From assembly GCA_016208495.1 (NCBI GenBank), contig JACQXX010000112.1, positions 1 to 64,000 of the forward strand: a stretch of DNA of 64,000 nucleotides, read 5' to 3'. Shown here in pieces: positions 32,098 to 39,334 of the stretch. The stretch comes from Acidobacteriota bacterium. GTDB taxonomy: Bacteria > Acidobacteriota > Blastocatellia > Chloracidobacteriales > Chloracidobacteriaceae. Numbering within the stretch: position 1 is the first letter of the stretch; each line of letters opens with the position of its first letter. A program made the translations under genes and the position numbers. Under the pieces are notes generated by a model. The model was not told the origin of the DNA. It ran no database searches and worked only from the letters and a program-made list of their open reading frames with translations.

Positions 32098-34137
32098 ATG
32101 GTCAATACTGATAAGCATTTATATGAATTTGGTGCATTCCGCCTCATACCTGCCGAACATCGGTTGCTGTACCACGGACGAGGCGTCGCCCTTGAACCGA
32201 AGGTTTTTGAAACGCTCCTGGCTCTGGTGCGGCAGGCGGGGCGACTCGTCAGTAAAGATGAATTGATGAATGAGCTTTGGCCTGAAAGTTTTGTCGAAGA
32301 AAGCAATTTGACCCGTAACATTTCGGTGCTGCGCAAGGCACTCAAACAAGACGATGACAAAGCACTCTATATTGAGACAGTGCCCAAACGTGGGTATCGC
32401 TTCGTGGCCGATGTTCGGGAAATCGAAGGAGATGAGACTGAAGTTGTCCTCTATCAATCAACCAGGATGTGCCTCGTGGTTGATGAAGAACACGTCAGCG
32501 CCGAACCGGCACCCAGCAGCGAGACCTTACTGGAACTCACGACACCAGCACTGCCGATGGAACTCAAGGAACAGCGGGCACCCATTTCAAAACCACGCCG
32601 GTCTGCGACGGTGCCCTCGGTAATGGGAATTGTTCTTGGGGCGCTGCTCATCTTCGGCCTGGGGTATCAGTGGCAAGCCAACCATCACTCAGCCAAACCA
32701 TCGGCAAGCACTGAGGCAACAGATACGGTCAGGTCACTTGCGGTCCTTCCGTTTAAATCACTGAATCCACACCCTGGCGAAGAATATCTTGGAATTGGGA
32801 TGGCTGATGTCGTAATAACCCGACTCAGCAATCTCAGCCGGTTGGCCGTGCGTCCGACCAGTTCGGTGCTCTCGTTTGCAACCCTGGATCCATTGCAGGC
32901 CGGGCAAGCCCTGAAAGTGGATGCGGTGCTCGATGGCAGCATTCAAAAACAAGGCAGCCAAATACGGGTTACGGTGCGCCTGGTACGTGTTCTGGATGGA
33001 CAATCGCTGTGGTCCTTTCAGTGTGACGAAGACGGGCAAGATGCGTTCACCGTGCAGGACACCATCGCCCGAAAAGTAACCGAAATCATGGCATTAGAAA
33101 TGACGGATGCCGAGCGCCAACGACTCTCCAAACGCCTGACAGACAATTCGGAAGCCTTCCAGGCATATCTCAAAGGCCGTTTCTTCTGGAGTCGCTGGAA
33201 CCAAACTTCCTTACACCAAGCGATTGAATATTTTGAGACTGCAATCAGCCTTGATCCCAATTTTGCAGCGGCTTACTCCGGGTTGGCTGACTCTTATCAA
33301 ATGCTTGGGTATTTAGGCGTTATGCCGCCACGGGAAAGCTATCCGAAAATGGAAAAGTTTGTACGGAAAGCACTGGAACTGGACAACGCCCTGGCAGAAT
33401 CCCATCTCTCGCTCGCCAAATATAAGTTCTTTTACGACTGGGACTTTGTCAGTACGGAACACGAAATTCAGCGGGCACTGGCGCTCAATCCACACAACGC
33501 AGATGGACATAACTTTTATGGCACCTATTTGACGGCATTGGGAAGATTGGACGAAGCGCTGGCAGAGCGAAAACGGGCACTGGAGCTGGATCCACTCTCA
33601 GCTTTTCACACAACTGGCATTGGGTGGGTTTACTTTTACCAGGGTGACTATGGTCAGGCCCTGACCTGGTATCGTCAGGCAATAGAACTGGATCCTGGTT
33701 TTATTCCGGCACGGTCCAGCCTTAGCGAAGCCTATTATCAACAAGGCAAGTTCGACCAGGCCATCCCGGAAACACTCGAAATCTACAAGCTCACAGGCAA
33801 ACCTCAAGAAGCAATTGATTCACTCAAACAGGCATATTTAATGACTGGACCCAAAGGCTATTGGCGCAAGAAAGTGGAGTTGGTACGAGCCGGAGAGCTG
33901 CAAAGTGAGGCAGTACCCTGGAAGCTGGCTTATGCCTACTCTGAGTTGGGAGAAAAAGATCAGGCATTCCAGCAACTCAATCAGGCAGTTGCAGACCGGT
34001 CAAGCCTGCTGCCATTTCTCAAAGTTGCTCCCACCTTTGCGAGCCTGCGAAATGACCCACGCTTTACTGACTTATTGCAGCAAATTGGATTAACGCCGGT
34101 TTTTCCTCAGGACACCCACTTGAAGCAAATCAATTGA
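32098..34137 (+). CDS. CadC/ToxR-like winged-helix membrane regulator with TPRs
   Basis: The 679-residue protein has an OmpR/PhoB-type winged-helix DNA-binding domain (about 8-105; EFGAFRLIPAEHRLLY, VSKDELMNELWP, NLTRNISVLRKAL, YIETVPKRGYRFVA) and a variable linker. One membrane helix (about 176-196) and a FlgO/TolB-like domain (about 215-345; VRSLAVLPFKSLNP, YLGIGMADVVITRLSN) follow, then TPR repeats to the end (ALELDPLSAF, AIELDPGFIPA). The layout puts DNA binding inside and sensing outside the membrane, with no phosphorylation site. It is divergent from the HTH gene. The target is not known; its own or the neighbouring promoter is likely. Confidence 0.9.
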   Translation: MVNTDKHLYEFGAFRLIPAEHRLLYHGRGVALEPKVFETLLALVRQAGRLVSKDELMNELWPESFVEESNLTRNISVLRKALKQDDDKALYIETVPKRGYRFVADVREIEGDETEVVLYQSTRMCLVVDEEHVSAEPAPSSETLLELTTPALPMELKEQRAPISKPRRSATVPSVMGIVLGALLIFGLGYQWQANHHSAKPSASTEATDTVRSLAVLPFKSLNPHPGEEYLGIGMADVVITRLSNLSRLAVRPTSSVLSFATLDPLQAGQALKVDAVLDGSIQKQGSQIRVTVRLVRVLDGQSLWSFQCDEDGQDAFTVQDTIARKVTEIMALEMTDAERQRLSKRLTDNSEAFQAYLKGRFFWSRWNQTSLHQAIEYFETAISLDPNFAAAYSGLADSYQMLGYLGVMPPRESYPKMEKFVRKALELDNALAESHLSLAKYKFFYDWDFVSTEHEIQRALALNPHNADGHNFYGTYLTALGRLDEALAERKRALELDPLSAFHTTGIGWVYFYQGDYGQALTWYRQAIELDPGFIPARSSLSEAYYQQGKFDQAIPETLEIYKLTGKPQEAIDSLKQAYLMTGPKGYWRKKVELVRAGELQSEAVPWKLAYAYSELGEKDQAFQQLNQAVADRSSLLPFLKVAPTFASLRNDPRFTDLLQQIGLTPVFPQDTHLKQIN

Positions 34138-34181
34138 ACCAAGGTCGGAGTTCCCAAAACATTGACTTTTCTTGAGAAAAC

Positions 34182-35144
34182 TTACTCGGTTTTCATAGCT
34201 TCAGAAGCTGCTTTCCGCGACCGGAAAAAGCGCCGGATCAAAAACCTGAGGACCAACCCAATCGGCAGGAAAATCAACATGCTGACGGGAATCAGCAAAA
34301 TCACCAGCCGAATGATCCCCAAAGTAATATCTGCTGCCAGATCAATGCTTTCAGCGACCGCTTTTTTGATATTTTGCAGGAACCCAGCCGGATTGGTGGA
34401 AACAATTGGCGAGGGCTCATTGAGCGTGACCGTGAATGTTGACAGGGCTGACTGGTTTTCCAGGTAGCGCCGACGGCCTTCAAGCTGTTCGATTTGGGTT
34501 CGAACTTCCGCAAGCTGGCGCTGGACTTCGAGCGCATCCGACACCGTTCGAGCGGTTTTCATAATTTCCAGAAACTGGGCTTCAAGGGCTTTTTTGCTGC
34601 GGATGCGGGCTTCGAGATCAAGAAATTCTTCGGTGACATCCTGCCCCGTTACTTTTTCCTGGAGCACGCGCTGCCCAACCTGCCGAACTTTTTCGAGCGT
34701 GTCGGCAAACATAGCCGACGGCACCCGGAAAACCATGGTCACGACCTGACTTGATTGGGTTTGGCTGCTGCGAATTTCTCTGGATTCAGAGGTTACGACA
34801 AATCCTTTTTGAACTTCGGCAATCTGGGTCACCCGGCGCATTGCTTCGGACGGAGAATCAACTTCCAGCGACAGTTCGGCATTGCGGATGATCAGGCGTT
34901 GCTGATTTTGAAAGGTTGCTGCCTGCGAATTTTCTGATTGAACGAGCTGTTGGTCTGGGGGAAGGACTTCACCACTGTCAGTGCGAACAGTCAACCCTGG
35001 TTGAGACACTTGTTTACTGACTGGCGAGGGCGAAGCTGGGGCTGTACTGAAATCTTCAGGACCACCACCGCCACTTCTACTCATAGAACATCCAGCCAAT
35101 CCCACCAGACTCAATACAACCAGCACCAGACTGAGTAATCGCAT
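34182..35144 (-). CDS. DUF4349-family lipoprotein
   Basis: The 320-residue protein has a lipobox (VGLAGCS, Cys about 19) and a disordered Ser/Pro-rich region. A DUF4349 body (about 80-300; RLIIRNAELSLEVDSPSEAM, KGFVVTSES, VTMVFRVPSAMF, VTEEFLDLEARI) includes a central coiled coil (LEVQRQLAEVRTQIEQLEGR) and ends with a membrane helix (LVILLIPVSMLIFLPIGLVL) plus basic tail. The ATG at 35144 has AGAGGTGAT ahead. The family is widespread in cell envelopes with unknown function. It is convergent with the CadC-like gene, 44 bp apart. Confidence 0.88.
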   Translation of the reverse strand: MRLLSLVLVVLSLVGLAGCSMSRSGGGGPEDFSTAPASPSPVSKQVSQPGLTVRTDSGEVLPPDQQLVQSENSQAATFQNQQRLIIRNAELSLEVDSPSEAMRRVTQIAEVQKGFVVTSESREIRSSQTQSSQVVTMVFRVPSAMFADTLEKVRQVGQRVLQEKVTGQDVTEEFLDLEARIRSKKALEAQFLEIMKTARTVSDALEVQRQLAEVRTQIEQLEGRRRYLENQSALSTFTVTLNEPSPIVSTNPAGFLQNIKKAVAESIDLAADITLGIIRLVILLIPVSMLIFLPIGLVLRFLIRRFFRSRKAASEAMKTE

Positions 35145-35268
35145 AGATCACCTCTTTCGAAAAATACATGATGGAGCAGTTTTAAAGACTCCTGAAAAAG
35201 AGACTGGTTCCCATGCGGCACCACTCAACCTGGCTGATTGAAAACACCTTGGAACGTCGCAATCAACC

Positions 35269-35670
35269 TCAATACTGGCTGAGGAATAACTTTCCTTCAT
35301 ACTCAATCAATCCGAACCGAACCTTGTTTAACCAGCCATTTCGTCCAAGGACATTCCGGCTAAACCCTTCGTGACTGGCAAAAAACACCATAGAGTCAAA
35401 TTCCAATCCCACAGTTGAGAGTGTCACCATATGCCCATAGACAATGAACGTACCGGTTGCTGTTCCAACCACGACACGTTCACCGCTCTCAATATCAATT
35501 CCAAGCGCCTCTCCATACTGACGTTGAAAAATGCAAAAACTCGCCCCTGTATCCACGTGGGCATCAAATGTAACGGCTAGCTCCAGAAGCCTTAACTCAA
35601 TACTGATGGTGATCCCAACTCGATCTGTATCATAGAGATACAATTGTTCAAAATTGAGTGAATGTGACAT
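35269..35670 (-). CDS. Retropepsin-like (clan AA) aspartic protease, cassette 2
   Basis: The 133-residue paralogue of the protease at 26937-27341 has catalytic HVDTGAS (about 37-43) and VLGRNGWL (about 107-114), ending GLIEYEGKLFLSQY against [14 protein letters not shown]. The ATG at 35668-35670 lies 4 nt after the TAA of the DUF5678-like gene, and that gene's GCAGGATGG end supplies the SD. It has no signal peptide and so is cytoplasmic. Retention of both catalytic motifs in two diverged copies argues for function. Role and substrate are unknown. Confidence 0.8.
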   Translation of the reverse strand: MSHSLNFEQLYLYDTDRVGITISIELRLLELAVTFDAHVDTGASFCIFQRQYGEALGIDIESGERVVVGTATGTFIVYGHMVTLSTVGLEFDSMVFFASHEGFSRNVLGRNGWLNKVRFGLIEYEGKLFLSQY

Positions 35671-35674
35671 CGCG

Positions 35675-36037
35675 TTACCATCCTGCAAAAGGGAATTCTT
35701 CAGATGGTTGAACTTGCATCACGTAAGGTGATGAATACCCCAACCGTCGAGCAGTTTCAAAAACTTCACCGGCATTGAAACTATGGCAAATCAACTGGTC
35801 TCCATCCAGGGCGACCCATTGGCCAACATACTCAGTGCGATGTTGTTCGATCCAGGCTTGTTCTTTTTGTCGCATCAAGTTGGGAAGTTTCCCAACCGGG
35901 TTCGGTGAATCCAAGCCTTCATTTCTCGGTTTCAGTGTTCGGATTTCTTCCAACAACCGAATCGCCAGTACCAATTTTTCATCATTGGTCAATTGGCCAA
36001 CTTGTTCGAGAACTTCAGTTAACTGCTCTGCTGACAT
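35675..36037 (-). CDS. DUF5678-like partner protein, cassette 2
   Basis: This 120-residue protein has a C-terminal half (AWIEQHRTEYVGQWVALDGD, QLICHSFNAGEVFETAR, ending FPFAGW) that parallels the DUF5678-like half of the protein at 27344-27712. Its N-terminal 35 residues (MSAEQLTEVLEQVGQLTNDE, KLVLAIRLLEEI) are a helical pair unlike the Phd-type head of cassette 1. The gene is followed after 4 nt by the retropepsin gene. Exchangeable N-terminal heads on a conserved C-terminal domain, always coupled to the protease, are typical of antitoxin-like or adaptor proteins. Confidence 0.7.
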   Translation of the reverse strand: MSAEQLTEVLEQVGQLTNDEKLVLAIRLLEEIRTLKPRNEGLDSPNPVGKLPNLMRQKEQAWIEQHRTEYVGQWVALDGDQLICHSFNAGEVFETARRLGYSSPYVMQVQPSEEFPFAGW

Positions 36038-36147
36038 AGGGTTATGGATTACCTCTTATTCTGGGCCAGGTTTGCTTACTCTCTTGTGGTTTGTGGTTAC
36101 ACGAGACTTGAGGAAAAAAAGCTACAGAGGAGTTTTGAATCATGCAA

Positions 36148-37257
36148 TCACATCATAGAAAGGTCAATTTCGCCTGACACTGATGGTCCCAAGGGTGTCA
36201 GAACCCCCATCCTTTCCAGGACGCACCGGGCAAAGAATCGGACCCCTGCCGATGGATGACTCAATCGGTTTTGGCATAAAACCTGGGTTTCGTGGCTTTC
36301 GTCGCCACATTCACTCAAGGCATTGAGTGCCCAGCACAGCGTCAGGTCCGGTGCCTGGGCTGGAGGAAATTCGATCAGATCACGCAAGACATCGGCGGCT
36401 GGTTTTCCGATTCTTCGAAGCGCATCAATCGCCATCAACCGAAGTTCCAGATCCACATCGCGTGCCGCCGAACTCAACGCCGCAATCACCGCCGGGTCAC
36501 CTTCCCCAATGCAGCCGAAACAGTCCGCCAGTGCCGTGCGGCCACAGGTGTTTGGATGATGACAGGCGTGGAGCAGAATCGGAATCGCGGCTTTGGCTTC
36601 CGGACCAATCGCCGAAAGTGTCTGAACCACCATCGGTTGCAGTTCGGGGATGTTCATCGCTTCGATGAGTTGGGGAACAACCGCTCCTCCATACGGTACC
36701 AGGGCACAACGTACACGCCAATCTCTGACATACTCATCTTTTCGTGGGCGAACCAGCGAAAATAATGCTCGAACACCTTCGGGCCCGAATCCTGGCAGGT
36801 ATTCGATGATTTTGGTGAGCAAATATCTTTTATTATCAAGATTTTGCCCAATCTTATAAATCATTGGAATTGCCTGCATTGCTGCCGGGCCAAACCGTGC
36901 AAGCGACCCAATCAAACTTATAAGAAACATTGGACGATCTTCAAACTCATCCGAGAAGTCTTTGGAGTTATCAGCAAATGGCCTGAGTTTTTCCAGGAGA
37001 GCAGGAACGACAAGTTCAGCGTTTTCTCCGATTGCCGCCAGAGCTTCGGCAGCTTCACGCTGAATAGAAAGTTCCGGATGCTGAAGCCATTCCAACACTT
37101 GCGGGGTCACTTCCCGAAAATGGGCTCTGACAGTCCGTAGCCGATTTCGGCGGCGGGCCAGTTTTTGAATCAGGCGCAGTTTGTCTCGTGGTTCACCAAG
37201 CTTCCAATATCCGGCAATCAACTCTGGGGCTTCACGCCAATCGTACTCTTTAAACAA
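36148..37257 (-). CDS. HEAT-repeat protein, C-terminal half of a gene split by a MITE
   Basis: 369 residues of HEAT-type helical repeats (WLQHPELSIQREAAEALAAIGE, PEAKAAIPILLHACHHP, LELRLMAIDALRRIGKPA, LSHPSAGVRFFARCVLERMG) form a binding scaffold. The only start near the left end is a TTG inside the target-site duplication (37255-37257) with no SD, which is unusual. If the 120-bp MITE plus one AACAAAAT copy is removed, codons continue in frame from the ORF at 37359-38525 (HHLIL then FKEYDWREAPE). This is therefore probably the 3' part of a disrupted gene of about 757 codons and may not be translated. Confidence 0.75.
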   Translation of the reverse strand: MFKEYDWREAPELIAGYWKLGEPRDKLRLIQKLARRRNRLRTVRAHFREVTPQVLEWLQHPELSIQREAAEALAAIGENAELVVPALLEKLRPFADNSKDFSDEFEDRPMFLISLIGSLARFGPAAMQAIPMIYKIGQNLDNKRYLLTKIIEYLPGFGPEGVRALFSLVRPRKDEYVRDWRVRCALVPYGGAVVPQLIEAMNIPELQPMVVQTLSAIGPEAKAAIPILLHACHHPNTCGRTALADCFGCIGEGDPAVIAALSSAARDVDLELRLMAIDALRRIGKPAADVLRDLIEFPPAQAPDLTLCWALNALSECGDESHETQVLCQNRLSHPSAGVRFFARCVLERMGVLTPLGPSVSGEIDLSMM

Positions 37258-37260
37258 AAT

Positions 37261-37380
37261 GGCTCTTTGGTATTTCCCGTGGAAACGAACGAAATCTCAA
37301 AAACGAATATTGATTCTAAAGAACTTACCGGTTCTGATTTTCATCAAAATGCTAATTTTCACGGCAAATACCAAAGAGCC
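37261..37380. mobile_element. 120-bp MITE with 24-bp inverted ends and 8-bp target duplication
   Basis: The ends GGCTCTTTGGTATTT (37261) and AAATACCAAAGAGCC (ending 37380) are inverted copies; over 24 bases they match at 22. The element is flanked by perfect AACAAAAT duplications (37253-37260 and 37381-37388). It has no coding capacity. An AT-rich 8-bp duplication and GGCTCTT ends resemble those of ISL3-family elements as I recall them, so a full-length ISL3 relative elsewhere in the genome is the likely mobiliser. It interrupts a HEAT-repeat ORF, and its right end supplies the codons WYLP and the stop of the upstream half. Confidence 0.9.
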
Positions 37381-38525
37381 AACAAAATAAGGTGGTGAGC
37401 GTCTCGGTGAAGCAGCGATTGTTTGTCGAGCAGAGCGTCCCAATATTGTTGACGTACCTGCGGATGGCCTCTTTCCCAGAGGAAGACCCCAATTGAATTT
37501 TCCCTCTGTTGTATGTCGCTTGAAAATATCTGAAAAAGAGTGGCAAAGTGTTCTTCAGTCAGTGATCGAATTGAATCCAAACAGTTTACAGCTAACCATT
37601 TTCCTTCTCCTTCCAGAGATAAATTGCAAATCAACCAGTCAACAAGACCTTTATCCTGCTCAAGTAACCAGGCAAAGACAGGGATTAACCTTCTTCGCAG
37701 TAATCGTTTCCCGACAATTCGACAGTTGCTTTCAGTAAGAACCTGGAACAGATCTTGAGCAACCCTGGCTGGAATGAACTCAGCAGGTAAATGATGAAAA
37801 GCTTGAAAATACGTGACTATAGCCAGGGTGCGAACCGTTTCATCAGTATCCCTCAAAAAGCGTTCCAGCGGCAGCGGAGTAAAGTCAATTTCCTCAATCA
37901 AGTACCCAATTGCAATGAGTACAGAAATATGAACGGTGGAATCCGGTTGGTCGAGAGCAGCCAGAAGTCTTTTATATCCTTGAATACCAGATTTACTAAG
38001 CAATTCAGCAATGTGAATTCGTATTCGATGCCTATTAAATTCATCATTCCCCGTTTCATCAGAGCTTTGAATCAACAATCCATAGAGTTGATCCAAATCA
38101 GGCAAAAACGCATCTGGATCGTCAACCAGTGCCCAGTCGAATTCGGTTGGCGTTATCTGGCGAACAATCCCTTCGGCACAAAATCGGATGGTGTAGTCAA
38201 GTGCTTCTCCTTCAGGAGTTTGCACCAGTCGGAACGTAGCATCAAACAGGTCATCTCCGCTTGTTTGGAGCCTGTCATCCATCCAGCACACATACCCAAT
38301 GACCTGGAAGGCATTTGAACCGATTGCCCTGGTAATCAGTTCACCTGTGCCATCCAACCAGCGTTCCGGATAGGCCCAGGTTGGATCAGATTTCAAATGT
38401 TCGAAGATCAAATATCCAATTGCCCGGCTTCCAAATAAAGTCTTGTTGGTGAGGCATTGTTTAACCTCATCAAGGACAGAGTTCTGCCATCGGTGCAACT
38501 GGGATTTATTTGGTAAATCATTCAT
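37359..38525 (-). CDS. HEAT-like repeat protein, N-terminal half, truncated by the MITE
   Basis: 388 residues from the ATG at 38525 (MNDLPNKSQLHRWQNSVLDE). The N-terminal about 180 residues are of unknown type (LFGSRAIGYLIFEHLKSDPT, VIGYVCWMDDRL). HEAT-like helical repeats follow (GIQGYKRLLAALDQPDSTVH, ISVLIAIGYLIEEID, LRDTDETVRTLAIVTYF). The last residues ALWYLP and the TGA at 37359-37361 lie inside the MITE terminal repeat. Without the MITE the frame runs into the ORF at 36148-37257. A longer start at 38636 is possible, but its extra residues look non-native. The native role was probably a protein-interaction scaffold. Confidence 0.7.
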   Translation of the reverse strand: MNDLPNKSQLHRWQNSVLDEVKQCLTNKTLFGSRAIGYLIFEHLKSDPTWAYPERWLDGTGELITRAIGSNAFQVIGYVCWMDDRLQTSGDDLFDATFRLVQTPEGEALDYTIRFCAEGIVRQITPTEFDWALVDDPDAFLPDLDQLYGLLIQSSDETGNDEFNRHRIRIHIAELLSKSGIQGYKRLLAALDQPDSTVHISVLIAIGYLIEEIDFTPLPLERFLRDTDETVRTLAIVTYFQAFHHLPAEFIPARVAQDLFQVLTESNCRIVGKRLLRRRLIPVFAWLLEQDKGLVDWLICNLSLEGEGKWLAVNCLDSIRSLTEEHFATLFQIFSSDIQQRENSIGVFLWERGHPQVRQQYWDALLDKQSLLHRDAHHLILLALWYLP

Positions 38526-38723
38526 CAGCTTTGGTTTACCAGTGTCTATTTTTGAAGACACGGGAAGGCGAGCAACGGGCGGCTCCGCCAGAAAGGAGAG
38601 ATCCGCACCGGGAAGGTTGTTTGTAACAGAACACACGTCATTTGTTTGACCAGCTTTGGTAAAAGCGAGCCGAACAAATCGTCTTTTGGAACAACCCCTT
38701 CCCGACGCGAAATGCCTGGGAAA

Positions 38724-39017
38724 TCAGGCAGTTTTCCGCCAAACCTGTCGTTTGGCTGGGAGTTTGGGCCTGGATTTGGGCTGATTGAGGCGCGCCGCTT
38801 CGGCACAGCCAAAACAGGCTGTGACTTCACGAGCAGGCTCGACACCAACCCCGCCAGGATCGTTCAGAATGCAGAATTTTGGTTTTCCGTTGATGATTTT
38901 GTAGCACTGATGCGCCCGAAAGCGCGGAGGATAGGTGGTTAAACGTGTAGCGACCGCAACTTTGTACGACCGCGTGTGAGGCGGCTGGACCTTCCCACAA
39001 ATTTCACATTTGAACAT
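38724..39017 (-). CDS. Small zinc-ribbon protein
   Basis: 97 residues starting MFKCEICGKVQPPHTRSYKV, with Cys pairs in CEIC and CFGC (about 65-68), plus single Cys in AHQCYK and FCILND. This is consistent with one or two zinc sites. The tail is basic (NQPKSRPKLPAKRQVWRKTA). The ATG at 39017 was chosen because the protein logically begins there; no clear SD is seen and the frame is open to 39152. The function is unknown; small ribbon proteins of this type often bind nucleic acid. Confidence 0.6.
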   Translation of the reverse strand: MFKCEICGKVQPPHTRSYKVAVATRLTTYPPRFRAHQCYKIINGKPKFCILNDPGGVGVEPAREVTACFGCAEAARLNQPKSRPKLPAKRQVWRKTA

Positions 39018-39334
39018 TGGATCAGCCGAAGATCGTGAAGTCTTCCGGGTGGCTGAGGTCCGGAAAGCACGAGAATGCTGGGAAAATTTCCCATGTTTGA
39101 TGTAATTCGCACCATACGCCGTTACTTTCGCCTTGTCAATTGTTTTGTACAAATCAGGGTTCAGGGTTCAGGGTTCTTTCAAGGGATGAGGGATGAAGGA
39201 TGAGGGATGAAAAAAATCCCCTTGTCCCCTTGTCCCCTTGTCCCCTTGTCATCTGGTTCAGGGTTCAGGGTTCAGGGTTTTTGAATTTATGTCCTTTTCG
39301 TCTTTTTCTTGTTGGAACCCGGAACCCGAATTCC
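39018..39334. other. Intergenic region made of short tandem repeats
   Basis: No gene is supported. It contains GGTTCAG/GGGTTCA 7-mers (39160-39175 and 39257-39281), a GGATGAG 7-mer block (39184-39208) and an 8-mer block of CCCCTTGT, four units at about 39221-39249. It lies between the zinc-ribbon gene and the 3' end of the histidine kinase at 39335. Confidence 0.7.

Noticed and set aside
38646-38942. 98-codon plus-strand ORF opposite the zinc-ribbon gene
   Set aside because: The minus-strand frame has paired cysteines and a basic tail; the plus frame shows no features.
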